Positions 25,801 through 39,200 of a stretch of DNA of 64,000 nucleotides are shown in pieces; the stretch's first letter is position 1; the number at the start of each line of letters is the position of its first letter. The stretch is from NCBI GenBank assembly GCA_013397845.1, contig VZTG01001883.1:4444442-4508441 (forward strand). Direction: 5' to 3'. A program made the translations under genes and the position numbers. The notes under the pieces were generated by a model. That model was given only the letters and a program-made list of their open reading frames with translations. It was not told where the DNA came from and did no database searches. The DNA comes from Melanocharis versteri (Eukaryota; Chordata; Aves; Passeriformes; Melanocharitidae).

Positions 25801-27471
25801 AGCACTTTACTCTCTAACAAGTTTTTTTCTATTCCTAGTTAATAGCCAAAATGGACAAAGAAATAAATTCGGTAAAAAATAGTTGCGAATCCATGGGGAG
25901 GGGGTGGGATGGGATGAAGAACTAAAAAATTTTAAGATATCAGAAACTAAAGCCCAATAGGGTGAGAAATTGCAATGAAAGATCTTTCTTGCAAAGGAAT
26001 AGAGAATTTAGTGTGAACCAACTACCTTTCCTACAATCACTGCAGTGTACAAACACACTGAAGAAATCTGAAGACACAACTTCTGGCCCCATCTGAGAGA
26101 AGGAAATCTAGAGTGGGGCTATTCTCAACAATGAAGATTTTTTTTCTCACATTCAGCCAGAATTTTCCCCAACACAATGTGTATGCATTGCCTCTTGTCA
26201 TGATGCATCATTGTGTACTGAAGTCTCCTCTTCTGTAGTATCAATGTACCAAAATGCAAGATGCAGTATGTGCTCAAGTATAAATGCAATCTTATTTTTT
26301 CTAGGAATCCATGATTAAAAGGGAATCTTCTCTTGACAATAAATTTAAGAGAATTTGCAGAAGGTATAAGAGATTTGGAGGAAAAAAAACAGTGGATACA
26401 TTTCAAAAATTCAGATATTGTCTTAAATTTCCTGGATTTATGGCATTATGCTTTTCAAACTTCTGAGGGAAATATTACAACAAAGGAATATAAAGTTATG
26501 GATCACAGCAAACAATTCTGGGAACTGTTGAACTAACAATTCCTGATTTCTTGTATATATGTATGTTATGACTGACTAACTTTAGAGTCAAAAGAAATCT
26601 TTGTCTGAAGCTTCTCCACAGTTAAGTCTTCAAGAGGTCTTGCTTCCATGCAGACTCTGTGGTGCCTGCTAAGATTCATTAACTCATGTAACATCCCTTT
26701 CCTCCATTGGGGTCACTTGCAGCATCTCTCTCTTCTTCTTTGTTCAGCTGTTTTTATAAAACTTGCAGAAGTCAAATTATTTCTTTGATCTCAGCTCTCA
26801 CTGAAACCAGCCTGTAACCTCCACAGGTATCAGTAAGTGGACACTCATTATTCTATAAGCCTCGTAAGAAGACAGTTAGAAATGCCACAGAAATTCTTGT
26901 AAGGTTGAAACAGGAATGTTTTAATAAACTTTGTTCAGTTCAGGAATATAAGGATTGCTAAGAGCACATACATCATTTAAATGCTATTAATAACATCTTA
27001 CCCTTAATTTAAACAAAATACTAAAGATAAAAGGACACTGTGCAGCTGTGTTATAAAGAGTACATATTGCAACTTAAATTTATTAAATTAAATAACTTAG
27101 TTTGTCTTGTTAAAAACAAGTGCTGCCATCAGGTATTTTTTAAACTACTTGTTAGTTTAAGCTTTGTTAGGCTGCAGTATTACAATATGCCCTTTTTAAC
27201 TGTGCTGCATTTCTGATGCTGATTCATTTTCTCAAAATGCAGTAGAGACTGCAAGAGAAGAGAAAAAATCTAAATCCAAAGAAAACTAGTTAACTATTTG
27301 ACATGACTGTTCTTTTATTATGCCATAGACTGGCTCATTTTTATTTTTGTCATGTTTTTTTCCTACTATAACGGGACCCTAGACTTTGCAAACACTTCTT
27401 TGCTACTGTGAAGGAGTTATTGCTATTTATATTATTCACACTATTTATTCTATATTATTCTACTGTATTCT
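22826..27471. other. AT-rich noncoding sequence; one exon-like block, no gene established
   Basis: Nothing recognisable apart from the exon-like block at 25198-25276, listed separately. Confidence 0.55.
25198..25276 (+). other. Exon-like block of unknown origin
   Basis: 79 nt bounded by a good acceptor (ttattatcttacag) and a donor (acacag|gtatat), open in one frame. It encodes a charged, helix-prone segment beginning K-H-P-E-R-E-K-K-Q-I-E-I-V-E-R. I do not recognise it. A second open piece (about 25611-25690, after a ttttag acceptor, ending in taa) is near by, but the phases of the two do not join. It could be a chance exon, a diverged exon, or a pseudogene piece. Confidence 0.15.
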
Positions 27472-29123
27472 GTGTGGGTTTTTGCCTCAGTCTTTAAGAA
27501 CGCTGGTAGACCTTGGGCTGCTCAGGCCCTTGAGCTGGATGACCAAGAGTGTGGGAACAGTGACTTTCCATTTGTGGACACTAAAATTTTAAGGAATCAG
27601 CTGTATTGGCTGAATGTTCACAGGTACATGGGGCCTCACGGGATTCATCCTAGAGTTCTAAAGGAACTGGCGGATGTTATGGCGGGATCCCACTGTCATT
27701 TGCCAAGGGTCAGGGGAGGTACCTGCTGAATGAATGCTAGCCCACGTTATTCCCATCTATAAAAAGGCTGTGAGGAAAGATGCAGGAAACTACAGTTAGT
27801 CTAACCTCAGTTCTTGGAAAAATTATTGTGATCATCATACTGGTATTTAAAGAATACCACAAACATCAGGCACAGTCAGCGCAAGTTCACAAGGGGAAAG
27901 TCTTGTTTAAACAATGATACCCCTCTACGATATGGTCATCCACCTAGTGGATGAAGGGGAGGCAGCGGATGTAGCTTTTCTGGATTTTAATAAGGCCTTT
28001 TATACTGTCCTTCACAGCTTCCTTCCAGACAAGCTGTCCAACTGTGGGATGAGCAATTTCATGGTGTACTGGGTGAAGAAGCAGCTGAAGGGCTGAGCTC
28101 GAAGGGTTGTAGTGGATGGGGCTGCATCTGGCTGGTGCCTGATCACAGTGGTGTGCCTCAGGTTCACTTCTAGAGCCAAGGTCTGTTCAGTATATTCATC
28201 AATGATCTGGATGCAGGAGTTGAATGCACCATTAGCAGGTTTACTGATGATACCAAACTGGGAGGTGCTTTTGACTCTCTTGAGGAACAGAAGACATTGC
28301 AGAGGGATCTAGATAGATTGGGGCTTTGGACAATGACTAATAGGAGGAAATATAACATGTCAAAATGCTGAATTCTGCACTAGGACAGAGTAGGGCCAGG
28401 CACTAGTACAGACTGGGAAAGGAGTGGCTGGAGATCAGTCCTGCAGAGAGGGATCTGGGGGTGCTGGCTGGCAGCAGCTCAGTGTGAGTCAGCCGCGTGC
28501 CTGGGCAGCCATGAGGGTGAACTCCATCCTGGNCAGCCAGGAGGGTGAACTCCATCCTGGGGTGCATCAAACCCAGCACAAACAGCTGGTCAGTAGAGAT
28601 AATTATCCCACTACATTCAGCTGTGGTGCAGCCTGACCTCAAGTCCTGCGTGCAGTTCTGGGCCTCACAATTTAGAACGATGTGAAGATCCTTGAATGTG
28701 TCCAGAGGAGGACAAAAAAGCTGGAAGGAATGTCCTGTAAGGAGCAGCTAAGGACTTTGGGCTTGTCTGGTTTGGAGAAAAGGAGGCTGAGGGATGACCT
28801 CATTGCTCTCTGAGGAGGGAAATGGAGAGGGAGGTGCTGACCTCTTCTCCTTGTGATCCGGTGGCAGGACAGTTGAATGGTTCAGAGTTCCATCAGGGGA
28901 CATTTAGTCTGGGCATTCTTTACCAAGAGGGCGGTCAGACCCTGCAATGGGCTTCCTAGAGAGATGATCAATGCCTTAAGCATGTCAGTGTTTAAGAAAC
29001 ATTTGGCCAAAGCTCTTAACAACAATGCTTTAGCTTTTGGTCAGTCCTGAACTGGTCAGGCAGTTGGACAAGAAGAACACTGTAGGCCCTTTTCAACTGA
29101 AATACTCTATCCTATTCTATTGA
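27472..29123 (+). mobile_element. CR1 LINE, long 5'-truncated copy with reverse transcriptase remnants and 3' end
   Basis: About 1.65 kb. Translated pieces follow CR1 ORF2 in order: V-F-A-S-V-F-K-N (27475), M-G-P-H-G-I-H-P-R-V-L-K-E-L (about 27630), A-D-V-A-F-L-D-F-N-K-A-F (about 27965), the polymerase box as F-T-D-D-T-K-L-G-G (about 28236-28264), then the C-terminal region and 3' UTR ending near 29120. Stops and frameshifts are frequent, so it is dead. The catalytic box is F-T-D-D where CR1 normally has F-A-D-D. Confidence 0.93.
28506..28561 (+). repeat. 28-bp tandem duplication next to an ambiguous base
   Basis: cagcca(t/g)gagggtgaac and the next 12 bases occur twice back to back (28506-28533 and 28534-28561) inside the CR1. 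The base at the junction (28533) is n. Other CR1 copies have one copy of this segment. Confidence 0.85.
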
Positions 29124-30549
29124 TTAAAGTAAAACAAATCCAAACAGATCAGGTTTTCAGTCAATCAGCACACATCACAAATTCCACTTCAAATAGAATA
29201 TGCAGTTTATTTTGAAAAGAAATCTTTTGTTCTTAATTCTGGAGAAAAATCTGCTTTTAATAAAATGTATACTCTGAAAGAGCTTAAGTAATAATTTTCC
29301 CTTCAGGGTAAACGTTCAGCTTTGGATGAAAATGAGCATGAATTGTTGTCATCTAATGGCTGTTTAATAGTTTATTTGAAATTAGTTTGGTTGGGTCAGT
29401 CTTTTTTTCAGTTTCTATCATCCAATGCGATTAAAAGAATCAACAACATCTGTGTGGGTTGTCCCCATAAAGACATCACCAAACTGAATAAATATAAGCT
29501 ATTGCTAAAAGAACTGCTTCACATTTGAGGCATGTTGGCAGGTGTACTGCTATTACCACAGATGTTAATCATAATAAAAAAAACAATCTTTGATGTCTAT
29601 TTTATAGCTGCCACATTCTAATAGTTTTATTATATGTCACAGTTTTATCGCATCTGAAAGAAAATAGCTTGAAAGAAGAGTCCTGAGGATATGACCAGCT
29701 AAGCACTTCCCACAGCATTAACACATTTTAATAAGTTGTATTACCATGAATGTATTATGGCAACTGACCACATGAATACCACTACTTGCAGCAATACAAA
29801 ATAAAAAGGATTCATGTTAAATAGGAATGGTCTCTCAAAACAATTTACTCTGAACCTCAAGGACCAATGAAAGAAGGTCAGTGTGAAAGGCGGGAATGAT
29901 AACTAAGAGGTAGGAGCCAGTGACTTATTTAAATTTGCTAACATAGTTTTAAATACTTGTTTGGACATACCCTCAAAAATAGAAAAAGCACAAATTTTTA
30001 ATTTAAGCATGAACTTAATTTAAATTAATAACTTAAAATATTGAAATATTTATTTCATGTAGTAATTTTGCCCAGATTTGAAAAATGTATGTTGAACGAC
30101 TTAGAAGGAATAAATGTGTGTAGCACATCGTATAACACTTGCATGCTAGATTTTGCTTTCAAACCTGAAAAAATTTGTACCTGTACTTATACAAAATTTT
30201 CTTCAGAAAAAGTGATAAGCAGAAAAGTTCAGATTTTAAATGAATTTGCTGTAGGATTGGGATAACAGATAGACTTGGGTTATATCCACTAAAAATTCTA
30301 TTTAAAATTTTTATTAGGATGATTTGGTGTCAGATTTACCTGGAGTAAAAGATCCATGCTTCCACTGGATGTGACAGAGATGTATAATGGCTTGCTGCTC
30401 CAGAGGAACAGTATGCCTAGTTCCTGTAGGATTTAGCTAGTGATGTTTTTTACTAGAAAAAATGTTAGAACTAACGAATAATTTGAATTTGCAGTAATGT
30501 ATAGGCCTGGCTGGGATGGATTGAATTTTCTTCACAGTGGTATAAGTGG
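29124..30549. other. AT-rich noncoding sequence, no gene recognised
   Basis: No recognisable coding or repeat sequence. Confidence 0.6.
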
Positions 30550-30751
30550 TTCTGTCTTTTGGATCTGTGACTGGATCTAGAACAGTATTGATAACATACA
30601 AGTGTTTTGGCTACTGCTGAGCAGTTGCTTGCATATCCTCCAGGTTTTCATTTTTCCCACTCTGTTCCCCTAGTGAGTAGGCTGGAGCCTGGTAGGGACA
30701 CAGCTGGGAGAGCTTACTCAAACGGACCAAAGAGATGTTCCCTACCATACG
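30550..30751 (+). mobile_element. ERVL-like LTR, 5' part (split by CR1)
   Basis: Matches the 5' half of the LTR at 22.3 kb: tactgctgagcagttgcttg, ctagtgagtaggctgg, gacacagctgggagag, ggaccaaagagatgttcc and ctaccatacg. The homology stops there and resumes at about 31196. Confidence 0.75.
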
Positions 30752-30817
30752 AAATTAATTTCTCAGGCCGTAAAGTGACTTATAGTATCACTACTGTTGC
30801 AATTTAAAAAAAAAAAA

Positions 30818-31195
30818 GGCTGAGAGAGTTGGGGCCATTCAGCCCAGAGAAGGCTCCAGGGAGATCATTTTGCAGGCTAGCAATATATAAAAGGGGCTCA
30901 CAAGAAAGACAGAGAGACATTTTCACCAAGGCCTGTAGTGACAGGATGGGGGCAATAGCTTTTAAATAAAAGAGGGTAGATGTAGATCTGCTGCAAGGAA
31001 GAATTTTTACAGGGTGGGGTGGGGTTGTGAGACACGGTAACAGGGTTGCTCAGAGAAGTTGTGGGTGCCCCACAGCTGGAAATGCTCAAGGCTCTGATCA
31101 GCCTGGTCTAGTTGAAGGCGTCCCGCTCAAGGCAGGGAGTCGGACTAGATGATCCTTAAAGGTCCCTTCCATCCTAAACCATTCTACGATTCTCT
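30818..31195 (+). mobile_element. CR1 LINE 3' end inserted in an LTR
   Basis: Typical CR1 3' region: ggccattcagcccagagaag, agagaagttgtgggtgcccc, gggagtcggactagatgatc and ccttccatcctaaaccattc, ending ctacgattctctga. It is preceded by a run of 12 A (30806-30817) and about 55 bp of unassigned sequence. Confidence 0.92.
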
Positions 31196-31507
31196 GACAT
31201 CATGCTTAGCAATTTAAGTTTGGGGAATGGACAAGAAAGGAAGGGAAGTTTGTGGTTATGGAGTTTACCTTCCCAAGTAATGATTAGCTGTGCTGCTTTC
31301 CAGGAAGCAGCCAAACATCTGCCTGCTGATGAGAAGTAGTGAATAAATTCTGTATTCTGCTTTGCTTGCATGCGCAGCTTTGCTTCACTTGTTAAAGTGT
31401 CCTCATCACAACCCACGAGTTTTCTTGCTCTCGCTCTTCTGATTCTCTCCCCCGCCCCATTGTGGGGGCAGTCAGTGAGTCACTGGCTGGGGTCAATCCA
31501 CCACAAA
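31196..31507 (+). mobile_element. ERVL-like LTR, 3' part (split by CR1)
   Basis: Resumes with catcatgcttagcaattt, then gaatggacaagaaagg, cttcccaagtaatgattag, gtagtgaataaattctgt (polyadenylation-like), caacccacgagttttcttgc and ggctggggtcaatccaccac. This is the ordering of avian ERVL-like LTRs. No retroviral genes adjoin. Confidence 0.75.
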
Positions 31508-34500
31508 TAGCAAAGTATGTTGTTAAGTAACTGGATGACAGAATTGGCAACAGAGTTAGAGACAGGAAAAGCAAAACAAAACTCATTAGTACTACTACTA
31601 CCCAAAAGATATATCTATCTTTAGGCATTAACTCAATGTTTTCTTGCAAAGTACCACCCCACTTACGCAGAACCTGGGACACATACACCCTTCATTAATG
31701 CGTCAGTTCCCTGTGCAATGAATTATGAAACAGGTACTGCCTTGAGAAAGAACTTGTGTTAGGGTATAGCCTCTCAATAGAAAAAACATTCAATTTGACT
31801 CCTGTTCCCCATAACACCCTTAATATTTTTTTAGATAAATTATGAGGATCTCCTTTTACTTCCTCAACTCCTCCCTCAAAAGGGTGAACCAGGGTGGGTA
31901 TTTTAAGACAGCTGCTGGATTTTTGTCCACTTCACAAATACCAGCTAAGGACAGACAGGAGAGACTGATTAATTTTCCCTTCTGTCTTCCTTGGGTGGGA
32001 TACTGGTTAGAGAAAATAATTCTTAACTCTTGTCCCTGACAGGAAATGGTAAATAAAGATGCTGAGATGGCTCCTTTACATTCTGATGTGCAGTCTGGTT
32101 TGCATCTTCTTTTACCTATGTTAGGGCAATAGCATATTATTTGTGGGCATGGGACAAGCTTTTAACCCACGACTGAAAAATAAAAAATACACATACGTGC
32201 ACAGGTAGACAAAAAGATGATCTTTTCTATTAGATATGACTCTCAAGAGATAAGCAAAAAGACTTGTATAGGTGATGAAGTGTGATAATATGAAAGGCTG
32301 CAAGACAGTTGCTTAAGAAACAAGAACAACAAAGGGATAAACTACTGCAGGCATCACCAGAGCTGGAATGACATTGTACTGTGTACTACGTTTCCATAGC
32401 AACTAGCCATAGGAAGATGAATGTCTCATATTCACTGTGCTCTGCAGTACATGTCTATAAATCAAACTTGCATAAAAGAGCATAAGATTTCTTCCATGCG
32501 GTGGCTCTGAAAAACAGGTTATTTTCTCATTACTAGATAATTACATGAAAAAAATACGAGACAATTAGGTCATTTTTTGTATGGAAAGTACCAATACACA
32601 CAAAAGTACTAATATACCTCTACTGTGTGATACTATCAATCTAAAGGCACAGTAGCATAAAAAGCAGATCATGAATGCCTTCTTTTCTTCCTTAAGATCT
32701 GAGTTATGCTTGCTAGCTTTAAAAACTGTATGAGACTTTTCTGACCACTTTTGGTTTGTAAGATATTTTTCATCATTTGTAAGTTCATCCACATTCACAT
32801 GTGGTTGGTTTTCAGCTTACTTCTGTCACTATTCCCATTTTCATGCTCTGAGGCTTTAGCATACAAATAAACTATTTTTCTGAGCAAATGTTACAGCTAG
32901 GACAAATATTTTTGCAGCATCTGTAATTAATAATATCGTATAATTCAAATATGACATTCATATTCATACAAAAAAGGAAAACAGTACTTAGTTTTTTAAG
33001 AATCTGAATGCCACTTTAAAAGACAACATGTTCATTTACAGACAGCCACTTATCTCAAATTATTGTTGTGAAGATCTTGTGAAGAACTTCATATCCAGAG
33101 AGTTACATGAAGATCAGCAGCACTAGTATAAGGCAATTCTTCCGTGTGCTACCCATCACAGAGAACCCCACCACGAAAGAACATATCATCACACCATTTA
33201 CCTTAGCAGGCACTTCTGCAGGTCCTGTGTCAAGAACGCTGAGTTTTTATGGCACAATGGCATTCTAATCAGGTGCACACCAGGTGCATAATAAACCCTT
33301 GATCATTTTGTTCAATATGACTGCAGTATTAGATCAGAAACAATAAGTGTTACTCTACTGTTCAGGCAAGATTACAGTCAGTTAATACAATCAAATATAA
33401 ACTGAAAACTTGTCCTCATTCTCCGAACTACAGCAACAGTTGTGTACAGTATATTACTGACATTTGTAAGAAAACAACCCCTGAGGAGAAAGAACATCTA
33501 CATTAAATATTATTCTATCAGTGTGAGATGAGTTTAGATATGGTCCTCAAGAGATTTCAGTAAATTCAGTACAGCCACTACAAGTAACAAGCCACAAAAT
33601 CTGTAGTGAGTTTGCAAGGACTGAGGGTTATCAGGCTTTGTCTGAACTTGTTTGACCTGCCCTGGAGATTCTACTTGTTTTATCTGTTACAACAGCTCTT
33701 TCAAGGACCAGGTGGTTATGTCTACTTTGTTCTCCTTAACTTTCTACAGGATAAACATAGCTTCACACAGACAGTAGTAACAAGATTTTCCTCTATGCAA
33801 AATGATATATTTATGTAGAGAAATATACCTGGCATGACAGCAGATGTAAAGACATGGCATATGGAGTAGTAAAGGCATGGGGTGTTAAGACACAAGCTAA
33901 TACTGGAGGACCAAGATTAAGAACTCACTTATGGTCAGTCAAGACATGCAGACAACAGGAGCTGGACAAAAGTATTTTTATAGGTGACAGAGCAAAGAAC
34001 AAATATCTGAAATATATACCATGTGCTATATCTAGGAAATTAGGATGCAATGTGGGCTTGCAGACCTAACAAGAAAGAAGAAGGTGTAAACTGAGTGGGC
34101 AAACATATTTAAATGACCCAAAGTAGATGCTAGAGAGAGAAGAAAACATGAATATCATACTCCTTCTGGTGAAGAAATCATAATGGTATAATGGGATAAT
34201 GGCAATTCATTCTACCATGCCTGCCCTGAACCTGTCAGCCTCAGGACTGAGAGAGACACTGAAAGATTGAGAGTAACTACAGAGAAAGGTGTCAATATTA
34301 GGAGATGCATAATATAATTAACTGCATTGAGACATTTTGCTGCGTAGTATTTTTTTATCTTCCTTTTTTTTCAATTATTAAATCTGTACTAAAAATAATT
34401 CTTCCATTAGATTGCTAAGATTTTAGTATATAACAAAGATAAATATTGGCTTTAAGTATCAGATGGGTCTCTTTTGTAGCCACATAAAGATTTTGAGCAT

Positions 34501-36160
34501 AACAGCTGTTTACAGGTAGGTTAGAAGAATAATCCAGAATAATGCATTATTTTTTAGGTTCTTGCTATATTATATTGAACATTTTAAGATTTTTTATATT
34601 AATAATGCATATGTATGAATAGTAAACAAAAGAATTCCATTGTCAAGCCTCAAGTTTGTTAAAACTAGTTCAATATGTATGGATGCCCTTATCACGAGCA
34701 TTTTGCATACCTACTAATCAAGTCTACTTTCTCTGAAAGCTAAATGACTCTGGTGGGGCCGTTCATTCTTCATGCAAATCAATTACTGGTATTATTCCTT
34801 CCTTGTGCTCTGCATAGCTTGAATACACTTGTTTTCAATTTTACATCTCAGAATATGTTGAGAATTACACTCCATAGCAGAAAATTCCCTGCTCTGTACG
34901 GTAAGCAGAGAAGCTAAGTATTACGAATGTGCCTTTAACTTTTTTCCTACTTCCATTCCTGCCTTTGTTTTATTTATAAATAAACATAAAACCCCCTTTT
35001 CATTTAACAATATCACAGACCTCTGAAATATATGAATTAAGTTTTTTTCAATATTTACCTACGTTTTACTTTAGGCTTGGAATGCTTTTTCGAGTTGAAT
35101 TTTCCAGTCTTCATCACTGACTGTACTATGGGGAACATCACAGTGCTCACAGTATACAAACTGCATTTATTCCAGATGAAATTAAACTGAAGGATATGCT
35201 CCCAGCATGCACCCAGAGGACTCCAACTTCTAGGGATCATTCAGTCTGTTGACCAGACTAGAATTAGGCCAAGTAACCCCCTCAATACAGATATTGGGTC
35301 TCCATTATAAACTTCTTGTTCTAAAGACCTGATCCCTATGTGCTGTATTAACTGCTAATACACACAATTTCAGAACTCACATTTGATCAGTCATCACATG
35401 TAAAAATTCTAAAGATCTTATATGTATTGTATACTATTTTACTTAACATAAAATAAATATTTTAAAATTATGTTCAGTCCCAAATTTTAATTTTGATCTC
35501 GTGGTAAAAAGAGGGAAGAACAAGAAACATATTTACAAATATGAAAATATATGTGCTTAATTTGTTACAGAAATCTATTGTAATACAGATTCTCTGTCAC
35601 AAATACATGAAGCTTCTGACAAATATCTGTGTCCAAAATATTTCTTATGGCTTTCTTTTCATACAGTCTTAATCCAATTGTACAGATCAATTAAGGACAA
35701 AAGTCTTAGCTCTGTTTCCCTAAATAAAGCTCAACATCCACACTTCTGAGCCAATCTCACCTTGCAAGAAATCTCACCACTACTACCTTGCAATATGCAC
35801 TACCGTTTAACTTAATCTTTTCGAGACAGCTCTTGAACATGGATTTCCTGACTGGAGGAGAAAAATGCAAAAGCAAATAGTTTCAAGCTTCTTAAGAAAC
35901 AGTACAGGCAACAAATTACCTTCTGTACCTGTTAATATTTATAATTTAGTTATTGTTTTTATAAATCCTATTTATAAAATGTATATTAATTATTACATTA
36001 TTTACAATTAATTTGTTATAATCTTTATTAATAAAGGCACTGAACAGTAATGGTGTTGAAGCTTTTATCTTCAGCTGTATGATAGAATCTAATAATTTCA
36101 ATTAACTGAAACAACAAAAAGACTGCTATCCAGGAATATGGATCAATTTGTTAATCTTAC
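31508..36160. other. AT-rich noncoding sequence; presumed EFCAB11 intron or downstream DNA
   Basis: No homology seen. If the last EFCAB11 exon lies further left, this is intron. Confidence 0.55.
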
Positions 36161-36251
36161 CTGACGGCTTCAAATACAATTTTTTCAGAGAACTTAGGCG
36201 AAACAGAATTGAAAGCTCTCTTGAAGTCTTCAAAAGCCATAAAACCTCTAT
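36161..36251 (-). CDS. EFCAB11: EFCAB11 internal exon (third EF-hand region)
   Basis: 91 nt on the minus strand. It starts two bases into the codon cycle and ends two bases into an Arg/Ser codon. The translation R-G-F-M-A-F-E-D-F-K-R-A-F-N-S-V-S-P-K-F aligns with the human R-G-F-L-T-L-E-D-F-K-K-A-F segment. The acceptor is at 36252-36253 and the donor gtaag at 36156-36160. There is no stop or frameshift, in contrast to the exon at 44.2 kb. Confidence 0.88.
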
Positions 36252-39200
36252 CTTTTAGATCAAGATTAGGCAAGAGAAAAATAATGTAAATTATGGTGTT
36301 TTTTAAAACGACTTAATACAATGTTTGCATGTAAGCTAATCAATTCCCAGTTCTGAAATGATGATACACTCTAAGCTACTGCAAAAGCAAAGTGTTTTAG
36401 AAAGGCTACAATATAAAGATGAACAGTCTAAAACAGATTTTATACTATTCCTTTTTGTCACTGTGAACTCTGTTCAAAAGTAATGCGCCTACAACATCTA
36501 CAACTCTCTTATTTAAGTTTTCACTTTAAAAGTAGACATTTTGAAAGATTGAACAAACAAACTGAAAAATTCAAATTTTCAAAGCTTTGAAATTATAGAC
36601 TATAAAATATTCAAATTACTTTTCAAATCTACCCTTTTCATTGACAACTTAGGTACTTTGAGCATTGTGTTTCAAATTTTTTTTCACAAATGTTACAATC
36701 CACTTATTCAAATTATTAGTTCAGTTTAATTCTGCTGAATGCATTCTATCAGAGTAATAACAGCTGATCAATCACTTAGGTTATGAATTCCCTTCCAGAG
36801 TCATCTGGAAAATAAAGTATCTCAAACAGGGCTATTGTAGACTGTGTGCAGCAGACAGCAAGACAAACAAAAGCACAGTGCTTGAAACAGTTAAGTCCTT
36901 CGAAATAACTTACTAAAAATAACACTCTAAAAGCTACTTTTAGTTCATGGCAAAAAGCTGAATGCATGCTTATCAGATCATCCCAGCATCTGATCTGCCA
37001 TATGCTTCACTTTCCCTCTTTTCAAGGACCATAGTCCTGTCTGAGATGGAAGAAAAAGGCAGAGGATCTGAAAGCCCATCAGCTCAGAGGTTCCTGATGA
37101 AAATTTTCCTTTTTTCAGTTTGGTGATGGGACATCCTCTGCTGTTTAACAGGAACGAGAAAGAATCTCCACATCTACTTCCCAACAAGAATGAGAAAAAA
37201 ACTCCTTGTTGCTTTGGTTTCCCTTCGTGGTCTGTTATGAGAAGTAAAAAAGATCTATAGCCACAACCACGGGAATAGGTAAAACCTGTAGCACAAATGA
37301 GTGGAGAAATATGAGTCATAGAGACATAATGAGAGGCAGTAACACCAAATAGGTGGGGTGAATGGCCAGAGATTTCCTTCAACAGCTCGAGGAGCTCCTA
37401 CTACCACAGACAGAGCTACAATCTAGAACGCTGCAGTCCACTGACCCTGACTTTATTTACAATAACATCATCACCATCTTTATTAGTTTAGTACTGCTTT
37501 ACTTAACTTTGCTGCATCCAGGATATCTCATCTTTTTATTTCCTTCAGGTGCTCTGTTTTGCTTAATTGTTTCAGGATTAAATTAATATTCCAAATACCA
37601 AGAAGAAAAAATCCTTACGCTGCTTATCAAGAGCTGTAAATATTTACTTGCTACATTACTTTACAAATGTGCAACCTTCTTTGCACTCATGAGAGTTAAC
37701 AAAATTTTCAAAAAATGGACCTAAAAAAATGTAAAATATAAATAAATCTCCCTGCAAAAAAAAAAAAGCCAGTTTCATTTTTCTCCTTAAAAATATGTAC
37801 GACTAAGGTCTACTGATTATGAATAGTTTAAATTATATAAATAAAAATAAAACTGAAATAATAACTCTAAAAGAGCTTAATAATGAAAACATTTCAATAT
37901 AGTTTAATTTTTCTCACGTATTTTCTATACTTGAGTATAATGCTTCTGTTTACCTCTACTTTTTTCTTGTTACCTTCCATCTCATGTTTCCTTACACTGG
38001 AGAGAAACCTGGACTTTTCTAAGCCAATATCATTCTCATGCCATGGATAAAGATCTGTGCTGCATAAACAATCTATCTGGCATCATTCCCAGAAGCAAAG
38101 TCTGAAATAATGTATAACCCCAGCCACAGATTCCTGTGAAACTCATAACAAAATTGAGTGTAAAACTGAATTGGTTATTCCTGTTGTATGTTATATGGAA
38201 GTCTTTACTTGTATATTTATCTCACCTTTCAAATGAGCAGAAAAATGAAAGAAATTAAAATGCAAATCTTGTTCATAACCTCTTAATTGAGCATATTTTC
38301 TAAATCAAAGTAAAATATAAAAATTAAGAAAAAAGAAATCTGACCCCCAAGAGTTGAGGCCTTGCCATTAAACATGCAAAAACCCTGATACAAAAATTCA
38401 GCAGATGCATGTTTTTTTTGGAAAAGGGATCCCACTTCAGCTCAATATTTAAACACAGATGAATACTCTTTTCTCATAATTTCTGATATATGACTTATGT
38501 TCATTTTAAGCAAATTTGTTTTCTTGAGAAGGCAAGATGACTGTATCCTACTACAGGAATTTTTCCTTTATCTAATAACATAACAAAAGCTCTGCACTTC
38601 TTTTTCTTTTGATTCATTCATATCCTCTTCTTTCTGCAGTGGTTCAAAAGCACAACTCCTTCAGCTCCACCTGCTGTCTCAATTCAAATCTGTGTACAAG
38701 TGTACAGATTTCCAGTGCCTCTTTGCTTATTTCTTCTTGGAAAATCATATATTAAGAACTATTACTGTCTCAGTTTCCAGGATTACACAGTCTTGCTGCT
38801 TTCAAGTGCTAGGTTCTGTACATGCACCATTTCTATAATAACAGAGGTTGCCCAAACATGCTGAACTTGCCTGCATGAGCAGCTTTCCATTCAATTGGAT
38901 AACTATGGAAGTGAAACGATAAAAAGCAGTATAAGCTTTCCATCCATTTATTCCTTCTCTTTGAGAGCAACATAAGAGCCCAGAAAATTACAGTATACAA
39001 TTTTCCTTTTATAGAATGACTCCTATAATAGAGTCCCACCTATTCATTGATCTTGAGAACTGCCGAATCATGTGCTACTAGAACAGGCTGTAAAGCTATG
39101 TCAACACACAAAAAGGATATATTAAAAATTAGAAAAGCCATTAGGTATTAACAAATCCATAATCTATCTTTGTATCTTAGTGCAGCATTTCTGGTTCAGA

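Noticed and set aside
29310..29380. Open segment after cttcag resembling an exon
   Set aside because: No downstream donor with a consistent frame and no recognised protein.
22331..31507. A complete endogenous provirus bounded by the two LTRs
   Set aside because: No gag, pol or env remnants, primer-binding site or polypurine tract seen between them.
36978..37382. 134-codon open stretch on the - strand
   Set aside because: No recognisable family and not in phase or homologous with EFCAB11. Treated as accidental.
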